From positions 4,960,001-5,024,000 of the forward strand of contig NZ_AP022613.1 in assembly GCF_010730195.1 (NCBI RefSeq): 64,000 bases of DNA, written 5' to 3'. The notes beneath the pieces were generated by a model that searched no databases, was not told the DNA's origin, and was given only the letters and a program-made list of their open reading frames with translations. The position numbers and the translations under genes are program-made. This document shows positions 50,422 through 58,590 of the stretch, one piece after another; within the stretch, counting starts at the first letter, position 1; the number at the start of each line of letters is the position of its first letter. The stretch is from Mycobacterium conspicuum. Lineage in GTDB: Bacteria > Actinomycetota > Actinomycetes > Mycobacteriales > Mycobacteriaceae.

Positions 50422-51701
50422 GCCAGCGTGAACTCCAGGTGCAATTCGGTCAGGCCGCGCAAAATATAGGTCGGAACATATTGGTAGCGGCGGTCATTGG
50501 CCGGGCCGTGCATACGCTCGTCGATGCGGATGTCGGAGGTCCGGTCGAGCAGCCGCTCGATCGCCACCCGGGTCTCGGCGCGCGCCAACGGCGCGCCGGG
50601 GCAGCTGTGGATCCCGCGTCCGAACGAGATGTGCTGCCGCGCGTTTTTGCGGCCCGGGTCGAATGTGGCAGGGTCTTCGAACCGGCGCGGATCGCGGTTC
50701 GCGGCCGCCTGCACGATCATCACGGTGGTGCCGGCCGGCAGGTCCACACCACCGACATTGACCGGCACCCGGTTCATCCGGAAGTCCCCCTTGACCGGGC
50801 TCTCATAGCGCAACGACTCCTCGATGAAGTTGGGGATCAGGCTGCGGTCTTTACGTAATTGCGCCTGAATGTCGGGCCGCTCCCCCAGCGTCTGCAGCGA
50901 AGCGCCGAGCAGCCGCACGGTGGTTTCCTGGCCCGCTGAGAAGACATTGGCCGCAACGCGCGCCACGTCTTCGACTTCGGGAATGGTGCCGTCCGGGAAG
51001 GTGGCGCTCGCAAGGCCGGTCAACACGTCGTCGCGAGGCGCAGTGCGACGGTCGCGGACGTAGTCGGAGAACAGACCGTAAAGGAATTCGAGCGGGCTGT
51101 GCGCCAGCGATTCCTTGCCGGTTCCCCCGATTCCGCCGCCCGCGTGTTCGGCGATGCCCTTGACGAACTTGTCGCGATCCTCCATCGGCACACCCAGCAG
51201 GTCGGCGATCACCAGCAGCGTGAACGGGCCGGAGAAGCCCTTGATCCATTCGCCGTGGCCGGGCGCCAGGAAATCGTCGAGGGCCTGGTCGGCCAGCGCC
51301 CACATGGCGTCCTCGTTCTCCTTGAGGCGCTTGGGCGTGATCAGCCGCATCAGCAACGAGCGGTGGTCGGTGTGGGTCGGCGGATCGAGCGTGGGCAGCT
51401 GATCGCTGAACGGCAGCTCGTCACGATGCTCTTTGATCAGCTCGGTGATGTCAGAGTCCCCCAGGCCTTCCAGGGATACCGGAAAGCCGGGGAACGGCCC
51501 GGTCACCGAGATGCATGACGACCACGTCTCGGCGTCGTTCAGCACGGCGCAGGCTTCGTCCCAGCCCGTCACCATGGTCACGCCATGGTGCGCTTCTTTT
51601 GTCACGGGGCATTGCTGCCGCAGCGACTCGTAGTAGGGGTAGGGGTCCTCGATGAGCTCTTTGCCGCGAAAAAAGTCCATCTTGGAGAAGTCGTTCGCCA
51701 T
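50418..51701 (-). CDS. Cytochrome P450 (paralog of the block A P450)
   Basis: This 427-aa P450 has the I-helix FSAGQETTVRLL (about 242-253), ExxR in EESLRYE and the Cys loop FGRGIHSCPGAPLARAE. The blocks DPYPYYESLR, LITPKRLKENE and LRYESPVKGDFR closely match the block A P450 at 12117-13406. The I-helix has Gln in place of Ala in the A-G-A-E-T pattern. It is coupled to the ferredoxin gene and its promoter (51702-51807) carries GAGAAT-type repeats. Confidence 0.94.
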   Translation of the reverse strand: MANDFSKMDFFRGKELIEDPYPYYESLRQQCPVTKEAHHGVTMVTGWDEACAVLNDAETWSSCISVTGPFPGFPVSLEGLGDSDITELIKEHRDELPFSDQLPTLDPPTHTDHRSLLMRLITPKRLKENEDAMWALADQALDDFLAPGHGEWIKGFSGPFTLLVIADLLGVPMEDRDKFVKGIAEHAGGGIGGTGKESLAHSPLEFLYGLFSDYVRDRRTAPRDDVLTGLASATFPDGTIPEVEDVARVAANVFSAGQETTVRLLGASLQTLGERPDIQAQLRKDRSLIPNFIEESLRYESPVKGDFRMNRVPVNVGGVDLPAGTTVMIVQAAANRDPRRFEDPATFDPGRKNARQHISFGRGIHSCPGAPLARAETRVAIERLLDRTSDIRIDERMHGPANDRRYQYVPTYILRGLTELHLEFTLA

Positions 51702-51807
51702 CGTGCTCCGTTTCGAATCTCAGCAGTGAGAATGATCCTCTCAGAGATGAGTATTAGATTTCCACACGGCATGATCTCCGTCAACGACGGCTGCCGTGAG
51801 CGGGTCG
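51702..51807. promoter_or_regulatory. Promoter region with GAGAAT-type inverted repeats
   Basis: On the plus strand TCTCA-GCAG-TGAGA (51719-51732) is a perfect inverted repeat, and GAGAATGAT with partial partner TCTC follows at 51728. This is the start side of the minus-strand P450 operon, so the sites are likely its operator. Confidence 0.5.
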
Positions 51808-52338
51808 CTAGCCGGCGGGAATCAAATCGGCTGCTACCGAGGGCCACGCCAGCAGCCCGCTGCGGAATGTTTCGGTGTGACCGACCGAACTCTGCGGTAC
51901 CTCGCCGACGTTAAAGACGGCGGCCAGCGCCTGGGCTTTGAAGGTCTGCGCGGCCGTGCTCAGCCGGTGCTGTACCAGGCCAACGCTGTCATCGAGCTCG
52001 GACGGCCAGGTCTCTCCCCACAGCGTGACCTCGGTGACGCCCTGATCAAGGGCCCGCAGAACTCCTTGCCGCACCCGCGCGTCGCATCCGAACAGATCGG
52101 CCGCGGCCGCGAGCGCTTGGGGCCGGGGGCCGTTGTCGGCCCCGGAATCGATGGTGGCCAGGGCCTCTTCCAAGTCGAGCGTCCGCGCACCGAGGATCTT
52201 CAACGGCCGATCATCGGGGTGGTCGACGAGGAGAACCGTGACATCCCATCCCGCCATCGCACGGTCGAAGAGCCACCCGCCGGCGAACCGCACCACGTCG
52301 GCGACGTCGGCGGCCACGACGTGCAGCCGATACCTCAT
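51808..52338 (-). CDS. Conserved hypothetical protein coupled to TetR
   Basis: The start at ATG 52338 (MRYRLHVVAADVADVVRFAG) overlaps the TetR stop as ATGA; the longer frame to 52473 runs inside the TetR gene. The 176-aa product is soluble with LHVVAADVADVVRFAGGWLF and a DHPDDRPLKILGARTLDLEE core. It resembles no function I know but is commonly paired with TetR genes. It ends next to the P450 promoter. Confidence 0.75.
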   Translation of the reverse strand: MRYRLHVVAADVADVVRFAGGWLFDRAMAGWDVTVLLVDHPDDRPLKILGARTLDLEEALATIDSGADNGPRPQALAAAADLFGCDARVRQGVLRALDQGVTEVTLWGETWPSELDDSVGLVQHRLSTAAQTFKAQALAAVFNVGEVPQSSVGHTETFRSGLLAWPSVAADLIPAG

Positions 52339-53012
52339 GTCTGGGTTGTCTGGGACCTCGGGGACGTCAGGGACGTCTGGGCGTTGTGGCTTGGCGGTGC
52401 GAAGTCGCGCGCCAGCGCCTCGGCGTACTCCTTGAACACCTCTGTCAGGGGTATCGACGGGTCGAGCAACCATATTGTTTCCATTCCGTGGACGAAGGCG
52501 AGAATTTCGACCGCCTTGACGGCGGGGTTCAGGTCGGCGCGGTACTGACCGGCGGCCTGACCGCGGCGGATGGCCGCGGCGACGATGTCGATCGCATCCC
52601 GGTGCCTGGCCAGCAGGCGGTCGTGCAGCGGAGCCTCCGGAAGGATGTTCTCCGCCAGCAGCACGGTGAACGTGCCGATCAGTTCGGGCGCGCGGTCGAA
52701 ACGATCGGCCACCTGAGCGATCTCGCCGAACAGATCGCCGCCCCGGTCGGCATGGGTCTCGTCGTCGAAGTCACGTGCGTCGAGCACGGCGTGCAGCAAC
52801 TGCTCCTTGGATTCGAAGTGGTGCAGCAATCCCGCGGGAGTAACCCCGGCTTCGCCGGCGATCTGGGCCAGTGTGGTGTTGCGCCAGCCATTTCGCGTCA
52901 GGAGCCGCTGCGCCACCGCGAGGATCCGTTGCTTGCGGTCCTCGCCCTTGGCGAGAAGCGCGTCGTACGGCCGTGCGGCGGGCACCTGACTCCATTCGGC
53001 AAAACTAACCAA
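52335..53012 (-). CDS. TetR/AcrR-family regulator 4
   Basis: The TTG at 53012 gives 225 aa; an internal GTG at 52985 is possible. The DNA-binding domain is DRKQRILAVAQRLLTRNGWR, then LAQIAGEAGVTPAGLLHHFESKEQLL. The C-terminal part has FVHGMETIWLLDP and an acidic-Thr-rich end. Its start overlaps an inverted repeat AACCAAC-N14-GTTGGTT (53007-53034), implying autorepression. It may control its partner gene, the block B P450 operon, or the divergent neighbour. Confidence 0.88.
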   Translation of the reverse strand: MVSFAEWSQVPAARPYDALLAKGEDRKQRILAVAQRLLTRNGWRNTTLAQIAGEAGVTPAGLLHHFESKEQLLHAVLDARDFDDETHADRGGDLFGEIAQVADRFDRAPELIGTFTVLLAENILPEAPLHDRLLARHRDAIDIVAAAIRRGQAAGQYRADLNPAVKAVEILAFVHGMETIWLLDPSIPLTEVFKEYAEALARDFAPPSHNAQTSLTSPRSQTTQT

Positions 53013-53034
53013 CTGAACACACAGTAGGTTGGTT
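53007..53034. promoter_or_regulatory. Inverted repeat AACCAAC-N14-GTTGGTT at the TetR-4 start
   Basis: Seven-base perfect arms flank a 14-bp spacer and overlap the TetR start codon. Position and symmetry fit an autoregulatory operator. Confidence 0.55.
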
Positions 53035-53090
53035 TCCCGGCCGCGGCAAGGTCGTCGTTGCCAGGCGGGCGGCCGCGCGGGCCGCGCGGG

Positions 53091-54239
53091 CTAAGTGACG
53101 AGTTCGACCACCGTGGCGTTGGCGGTTCCGCCGCCTTCGCACATGGTCTGCAGCCCGTAACGAATGCCGTGGTCACGCATGTGGTGGACCATGCGCGTCA
53201 TCAGCACCGCACCGGAGGCGCCGAGCGGGTGGCCGAGCGCGATCGCGCCGCCGAGCGGGTTCATCCGCTGCCGGTCGGCCCCGGTTTCGGCGAGCCAGGC
53301 CAGCGGCACCGGCGCGAAGGCTTCGTTCACCTCGAAGACGCCGACTTCGGATAACGCGATCCCGGCCTTGGCCAGAACCTTCTCGGTCGCCGGGATCGGT
53401 CCGGTCAGCATCAGCACCGGGTCCGCGCCGGTGACCGCGCCGGCCCGGTACCTCACCAGCGGGGTCAGCCCGAGTTGGAGCGCCATCTCCGCCGTGGTCA
53501 CCAGCAGCGCGGCCGCGCCGTCGGAGATTTGCGAGGAGTTGCCCGCGTGGATCACCCCGTCCTCGGTGAACGCCGGCTTCAGCCCGGCCAGCTTCTCGAC
53601 GCTGGTCCCGCGGCGCACGCCCTCGTCGGCGGTCACGATATCGCCGTCGTCGACAAAGACCGGGACGATCTGGTCGGTGAAGGCGCCGCCGTCCTGGGCC
53701 GCGGCGGCCAGCTCGTGCGACGACGCGGAGTATTCGTCGAGCTGCGTCCGCGAGAAGCCCCACTTCTTGGCGATCATCTCCGCCGACAACCCCTGGTTGA
53801 ACGAGAAGTCGTCGTAGCGGGCAAGGACCTTGGGCCCGTAGGGCATTCCCGTCGCCCTGGCCGTACCGAGTGGCACCCGGCTCATCACCTCGACACCGCC
53901 GGCCACGACGACGTCCTGTTGCCCCGACATCACCGCCTGCACCGCGAAATCGAGGGCCTGCTGGCTGGACCCGCACGCCCGATTCACGGTGGTCCCCGGG
54001 ATGCTCTCCGGCCAGCCGGCGGCCAGCACCGCATAGCGTCCGATGTTGCTGGACTGGTCGCCCACTTGGGAGACGCAACCCCAAATCACGTCGTCGACCA
54101 CTGCCGGATCGACACCGGTGCGCTCCAGGAGCTCGTTGAGGACGACCGCGGACAGATCGGCGGCGTGCATGCCGGACAACCCGCCGTTCCGCTTCCCCAC
54201 CGGCGTCCGCACCGCCCCAACAATGACCGTTTCACGCAT
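53091..54239 (-). CDS. Acetyl-CoA acetyltransferase (thiolase)
   Basis: ATG 54239 follows GGAGTAGAGAT; longer frames are not native. The 382-aa thiolase has the acyl-accepting Cys in NRACGSSQQ (about 89), the His in NPLGGAIALGHPLGASG (about 340) and the second Cys in CEGGGTANA (about 370). It would cleave 3-oxoacyl-CoA. It is the last gene of the minus-strand block with the enoyl-CoA hydratase and acyl-CoA dehydrogenase. Confidence 0.93.
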   Translation of the reverse strand: MRETVIVGAVRTPVGKRNGGLSGMHAADLSAVVLNELLERTGVDPAVVDDVIWGCVSQVGDQSSNIGRYAVLAAGWPESIPGTTVNRACGSSQQALDFAVQAVMSGQQDVVVAGGVEVMSRVPLGTARATGMPYGPKVLARYDDFSFNQGLSAEMIAKKWGFSRTQLDEYSASSHELAAAAQDGGAFTDQIVPVFVDDGDIVTADEGVRRGTSVEKLAGLKPAFTEDGVIHAGNSSQISDGAAALLVTTAEMALQLGLTPLVRYRAGAVTGADPVLMLTGPIPATEKVLAKAGIALSEVGVFEVNEAFAPVPLAWLAETGADRQRMNPLGGAIALGHPLGASGAVLMTRMVHHMRDHGIRYGLQTMCEGGGTANATVVELVT

Positions 54240-54243
54240 ATCT

Positions 54244-55065
54244 CTACTCCGAGTGCTCCGAATCGCTGGATTTTGACAACGCCCACCGACCAGTAAACGA
54301 CGGCTCCCGCCGTTGCGCGAAAGCGGCATAGGCGGCTTGGGCGTCCGCGGTGGCGAAATTGCCGGTCTGCGCGCGGGCCTCGTTGGCCAGCGCGTCGCGC
54401 AGAGTACGGTCGGCGCCTTCGTTCAGCAGCGCCTTGCTGGCGGCCAGCGCGACGGGCGGGCCCGCGGCCAACCGGTCGGTGAGATCGTCGACGAAGGAGT
54501 CGATCTGGTCAGCCGGCACCACCCACGTCACCAGGTTCAGTGCGCGGGCTTGGGCGGCGTCGATCGTTTCGGCCAGCAGCGTCAGCCGCTTAGCCTGTTG
54601 CAGGCCAACGAGTTTCGGCAGCAGCCAGGATCCGCCGAGGTCGATCGACAGGCCCCTTTTCGAAAAGATCTGACAGAACGTGGATTCGGGCGTCGCGACC
54701 ACCAAATCGCACCCCAGCGCCAGATTCCAGCCGGCGCCGACGGCGACCCCGGCGACCTTGGCGACCGTCGGAATCGGAAGTTCGTGCAACGCCAGCGCCA
54801 CGTCGGTCAAGCGCTGCAGCTTGTGCCTCGGGTGAATGTCCTCGGGGACCGAGATGTCGGCGCCGGAGCAGAAGCTCCCGGCGGCGCCGGTGATCACGAG
54901 TGCACGCACGCCGCGGTCGTGACCGGCCGCGTCGAGCGCGTCGCGCAACGCGATCCACAGTTCGGGATTGATCGCGTTCTTGCGGTGCGGCCGGTTGAGG
55001 GTCAGTGTGCGCACACCGTCGCGGTCTTCGGACAGCAGCACGGGGTCCGCGTTCAAAGCGGTCAA
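54244..55065 (-). CDS. Enoyl-CoA hydratase/isomerase family protein
   Basis: This 273-aa crotonase-fold protein has the oxyanion segment ITGAAGSFCSGADIS and the AGVAVGAGWNLALGCDLV signature. The position of the first catalytic Glu in the second motif is occupied by a different residue pattern, so hydratase versus isomerase or other activity is uncertain. It is a TTG start with overlap to the acyl-CoA dehydrogenase stop. It should act after that dehydrogenase and before the thiolase. Confidence 0.88.
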   Translation of the reverse strand: MTALNADPVLLSEDRDGVRTLTLNRPHRKNAINPELWIALRDALDAAGHDRGVRALVITGAAGSFCSGADISVPEDIHPRHKLQRLTDVALALHELPIPTVAKVAGVAVGAGWNLALGCDLVVATPESTFCQIFSKRGLSIDLGGSWLLPKLVGLQQAKRLTLLAETIDAAQARALNLVTWVVPADQIDSFVDDLTDRLAAGPPVALAASKALLNEGADRTLRDALANEARAQTGNFATADAQAAYAAFAQRREPSFTGRWALSKSSDSEHSE

Positions 55066-56243
55066 TAGCTTCTCGGCAGTTTCAGCACGTTGGCGCCCAG
55101 GAAATTCAGGATCATTTCCTGGCTGACCGGTGCGATCTTCATCAGCCGGGCCTCACGGAAGTAGCGCGTGATGTGGTACTCCTCCGCATAACCCATGCCG
55201 CCGTGGGTTTGCAATGCCCGATCGGCGGCAGCGAAGCCCGCGTCGGCGCACAAGTACTTTGCCGTATTCGCCTCGCGGCCACAGGGTTTGCCGTTGTCGT
55301 AGAGCCACGTGGCCTTGCGCAGCATCAACTCGGCGGCGTCGAGGCGCGCCAGCGAGTCGGCGAGCGGGAACTGCAGGCCCTGATTCATGCCGATGGGCCG
55401 ACCGAAGACCTCGCGCTCGTTGCCGTACTTCACGGCCTTTTCCAGCGCCACCCGGCCGATGCCCAACGCCTCGGCGGCGATCAGCATCCGCTCCGGGTTC
55501 AGGCCATCGAGTATGTACTGAAAACCCTTGCCTTCCTCGCCAACTCGATCTTCGACGGGAATCTCCAGATTGTCGATGAACAACTCGTTGGAGCTCACCG
55601 CGTTGCGACCCATCTTGCGAATCGGTCTTATCTCGACGCGGCTGCGATCGAGATCGGTGAGAAACAGCGTCATCCCGTCGGTCTTCTTGGTGACCTCTTC
55701 GTAACTCTGGGTGCGGGTCAGCAGCAGGATCTTGTCGGACTCCATCGCCTTGGAGATCCACACCTTGCGGCCGTTGACGATGTAGCGGTCCCCGTCGCGC
55801 TTGGCGAACGTGGTGATGCGCGAAGTGTCAAGTCCGGCACCGGGTTCGGTGACCCCGAAGCACACATGCACCTCGCCGGTGGCGACGGAGGGCAATGTGC
55901 GGGCCTTGAGTTCGTCGGAGCCGTGCACGACCACCGGCTGCATGCCGAAGATCGACAGGTGAATCGAGCTGGCGGCGTTCATGGCGCCGCCCGACTTGGC
56001 GACCTCCTCGAGCAGGATGGTGGCCTCGGTGATCCCTAGGCCGTGGCCGCCGTACTCGGTCGGGATCGTCATGCCGAGCCAGCCGCCGTCGGCTATGGCC
56101 TTGTAGAACTCGGTCGGAAACTCGTGCGCCTGGTCCTTTTCCATCCAATACTGGTCGTCGAACTTCCGCGCCAATTCGGCGACCGACTTGCGAATCAGCT
56201 CCTGGTCGTCGGTCAGCTCGAAATTCATTCCACCGCCGGGCAC
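55062..56243 (-). CDS. Acyl-CoA dehydrogenase
   Basis: The GTG at 56243 has GAAGGAGAT at ideal spacing; an ATG at 56228 is the alternative. The 393-aa enzyme has CFGVTEPGAGLDTSRI, YIVNGRKVWIS, and LQTHGGMGYAEEYHITRYFREARL with the C-terminal FAD region. It oxidises an acyl-CoA to the enoyl-CoA. With the crotonase and thiolase it gives a full beta-oxidation cycle except for the 3-hydroxyacyl-CoA dehydrogenase. Confidence 0.93.
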   Translation of the reverse strand: MPGGGMNFELTDDQELIRKSVAELARKFDDQYWMEKDQAHEFPTEFYKAIADGGWLGMTIPTEYGGHGLGITEATILLEEVAKSGGAMNAASSIHLSIFGMQPVVVHGSDELKARTLPSVATGEVHVCFGVTEPGAGLDTSRITTFAKRDGDRYIVNGRKVWISKAMESDKILLLTRTQSYEEVTKKTDGMTLFLTDLDRSRVEIRPIRKMGRNAVSSNELFIDNLEIPVEDRVGEEGKGFQYILDGLNPERMLIAAEALGIGRVALEKAVKYGNEREVFGRPIGMNQGLQFPLADSLARLDAAELMLRKATWLYDNGKPCGREANTAKYLCADAGFAAADRALQTHGGMGYAEEYHITRYFREARLMKIAPVSQEMILNFLGANVLKLPRSY

Positions 56244-56302
56244 AGCTCGATCTCCTTCAGTCAGTTACAGGCACCGGCGCTCAGGCTAGTCCGATGGTGC
56301 GG

Positions 56303-57601
56303 TCAGTCCTTATTGCCGGTAAGGGCTTTCGCGTTGGCCGCGAAGTCGGCGAAGGAGCCTCCGGCCCGGCTGTCCTTGTCGTGGCCCGCCGCCTTGATGG
56401 ACACGTCGTGCCCCTCGGCGGCCTTGCGCAGCGCACCGACGGTCGCCTGTTCCCGCGAGATGTGGGTGAACGGGTCGAACGAGTACCACCGCATGGCGTT
56501 CTCGTAGGTCATCTTGTTGATTTCATCGTCGGGAACGTTGTTGATGCTCAACACATCCCAGAGCTCTTCGGGCGCGCCCGGCCACATCGAGTCGCTGTGC
56601 GGGTAGTCGGCTTCCCAGCAGATGTTGTCGATGCCGATCATGTTGCGCAGCGCCACGCCGACCTTGTCGCTGATGAAGCAAGTCAGGAAGTGGTCGCGGA
56701 ACACCTCGGACGGCAACTTGCCGCCGAAGTTCTGATGCGTCCAGGTGGAGTGCATTTCGAAGGTGCGGTCGGCGCGCTCCAGAAAGTACGGGATCCACCC
56801 GGTGCCGCCCTCGGACAGGGCAATCTTGAGGTCGGGGTACTTCTTGATCGGTGCCGACCACAGCAGGTCGGCCGCGGCCTGCACGATGTTCATCGGCTGC
56901 AGCGTGATCATCACGTCCATCGGCGCATCGGGCGCGGTGATCGCCAGCCGGCCCGAGGACCCGATGTGGACGTTCATCACGGTGTTGGTGTCGCACAACG
57001 CTTCCCACAACGGATTCCAGTACTCGTTGTGGAAGCTGGGGTAGCCCATCGCCGCGGGATTCTCGGTGAAGGTGAGCGCATGCACACCCTTCTTCGACAC
57101 CCGGCGCACCTCGGCGGCGCACGCCTCGGCGTCCCAGATCACCGGTATCGCCATGGGAATGAACCGGGCCGGGTACGCCCCGCACCACTCGTCGATGTGC
57201 CAGTCGTTGTAGGCCTGCACCAGTGCGATCGAGAAGTCGCTGTCCTCGGTGGCGAACAGGCGGCCGGCAAAGCCCGGGAACGACGGGAAGCAGATCGAGG
57301 CCAGGATGCCGCCGGCGTTCATGTCCTTGATGCGCTCGTCCACGTTGTAGCAACCCGGCCGGATCTCGTCGAGGCCCGTCGGCTCGATGCCGTACTCCTC
57401 CTTTGGCCGGCCGGCGACCGCGTTCAGCGCGACGTTGGGGATCACTGTGTCGCGGAACTTCCACATGTCCGAGCCGTCGGCGTTGTGCACCAGCCGGGGC
57501 GCGTCGTCGATGTACTTCTTCGCCAGGTGGTTCTTGAACATGTCCGGTGGCTCGACAGTGTGGTCGTCCACACTGATCAGCATCATGTCTTCTTTGTTCA
57601 T
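56303..57601 (-). CDS. Amidohydrolase-2 family protein
   Basis: The 432-aa protein begins MNKEDMMLISVDDHTVEPPD with the D-D-H metal motif, has VHIGSSGRLA and LSEGGTGWIPYF, and ends with the CWEADYPHSDS Asp. It is longer than the 35796 and 36926 members and has a C-terminal tail. Such enzymes decarboxylate or hydrolyse ring-cleavage intermediates. It is divergent from the CMD/Rieske operon across a 434-bp region. Confidence 0.9.
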   Translation of the reverse strand: MNKEDMMLISVDDHTVEPPDMFKNHLAKKYIDDAPRLVHNADGSDMWKFRDTVIPNVALNAVAGRPKEEYGIEPTGLDEIRPGCYNVDERIKDMNAGGILASICFPSFPGFAGRLFATEDSDFSIALVQAYNDWHIDEWCGAYPARFIPMAIPVIWDAEACAAEVRRVSKKGVHALTFTENPAAMGYPSFHNEYWNPLWEALCDTNTVMNVHIGSSGRLAITAPDAPMDVMITLQPMNIVQAAADLLWSAPIKKYPDLKIALSEGGTGWIPYFLERADRTFEMHSTWTHQNFGGKLPSEVFRDHFLTCFISDKVGVALRNMIGIDNICWEADYPHSDSMWPGAPEELWDVLSINNVPDDEINKMTYENAMRWYSFDPFTHISREQATVGALRKAAEGHDVSIKAAGHDKDSRAGGSFADFAANAKALTGNKD

Positions 57602-58035
57602 GACCGTTTCCTCTCAGGAATCTGCTCCCGAAGCTGTCGGAAGCCGGCGTCTGCCCCGAAGCCCGCTTCCTTGAAAACTATCTTCTCGCGAAGTGAGAAT
57701 CAACATTCATGAGGTCCGCCGGGCCGATACGCCGAGGTCATCGCGGAACAAATATTAGGGCTGATCGGCCCTTCGCGTGCGCGAGCGTCCCGGCGGAAAT
57801 CGCGGTTCAGCGCGGCCGCCCCGGAGGCCGCGAGCCGGGCGTGACGACTGGCCGTCTGAGCGGCCGCCGAGCACGGCGCGGCGACGCAACGCCCGGCGCG
57901 GGCGCGCGATCGGGGGTCCACCAGTGCGGATCACCCCCCGTCGGCATTGACCAATTGTGCGAATCATGCAAGTCTATTGGTTAGAAATGAGAATATGATT
58001 CTCTTCAGCCGAGAGTCCCCTGAAAGGAAGAGTGG
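57602..58035. promoter_or_regulatory. Divergent promoter region with GAGAAT palindromes
   Basis: No gene is supported in these 434 bp. GAGAATATGATTCTC (57989-58003) is a perfect inverted repeat upstream of the plus-strand CMD gene. On the other side, GAGAAT with a partner ATTC (57695-57708) lies before the minus-strand amidohydrolase. These two sites probably bind the same regulator and control both directions. The middle (57710-57950) is GC-rich and featureless. Confidence 0.6.
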
Positions 58036-58566
58036 ATGCGCCTGTCGCCGTTGCCTGCTGATCAGTGGGACGAGGCTACCCGGCAGGCGCTCTCGGCGAT
58101 GCGGGGCGCGGATACCAACAACGCGCTCAGCACGTTCGCCCACCACCCCGCGCTGGCCAAGGCCTTTCTTCGCTTCAACGTCCACCTGTTGACGTCATCC
58201 ACGCTGCCGGCGCGCATCCGCGAACTCGCCATCCTGCGCGTCGCACACCGTCGCGACTGCGCCTACGAGTGGTCTCACCACGTCCGCATGGCCAAGGACG
58301 AGGGCATCACCGATGACCAGATCGCGGCGGTCAAAAAAGGCGAAGCCGCCGATCCCTTCGATCGGGTGGTGATCACTGCGGTCGACGAACTCGAAGAGAA
58401 GTCGCAGATGTCCGACGAGACCTGGGCGGCACTCGGCGAGCGCCTCAACGACCAGCAGCGGATGGACCTCATCTTCACGGTCGGCTGTTACGCGCTGCTG
58501 GCGATGGCTTTCAACACTTTTGGCGTGGAGCTCGAAGACGCTTCAGCCCACGGCGGCCACGAATAA
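58036..58566 (+). CDS. Carboxymuconolactone decarboxylase/AhpD-like protein
   Basis: This 176-aa protein of the CMD family has RELAILRVAHRRDCAYEWSHHVRMA, where the Cys and His suggest an AhpD-like alkylhydroperoxidase site (only one Cys is visible, so a CXXC is absent). It is a different subgroup from the 126-aa CMD proteins. It is first in the plus-strand operon with the Rieske oxygenase 24 bp downstream. Confidence 0.86.
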   Translation: MRLSPLPADQWDEATRQALSAMRGADTNNALSTFAHHPALAKAFLRFNVHLLTSSTLPARIRELAILRVAHRRDCAYEWSHHVRMAKDEGITDDQIAAVKKGEAADPFDRVVITAVDELEEKSQMSDETWAALGERLNDQQRMDLIFTVGCYALLAMAFNTFGVELEDASAHGGHE

Positions 58567-58590
58567 CGTTCCAAAAGAGAGGTAAGAACA

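Noticed and set aside
57709..57984. Plus-strand ORF in the divergent intergenic region
   Set aside because: Arg-rich, GC-driven frame without ribosome site or motif; the region is better read as promoter DNA.
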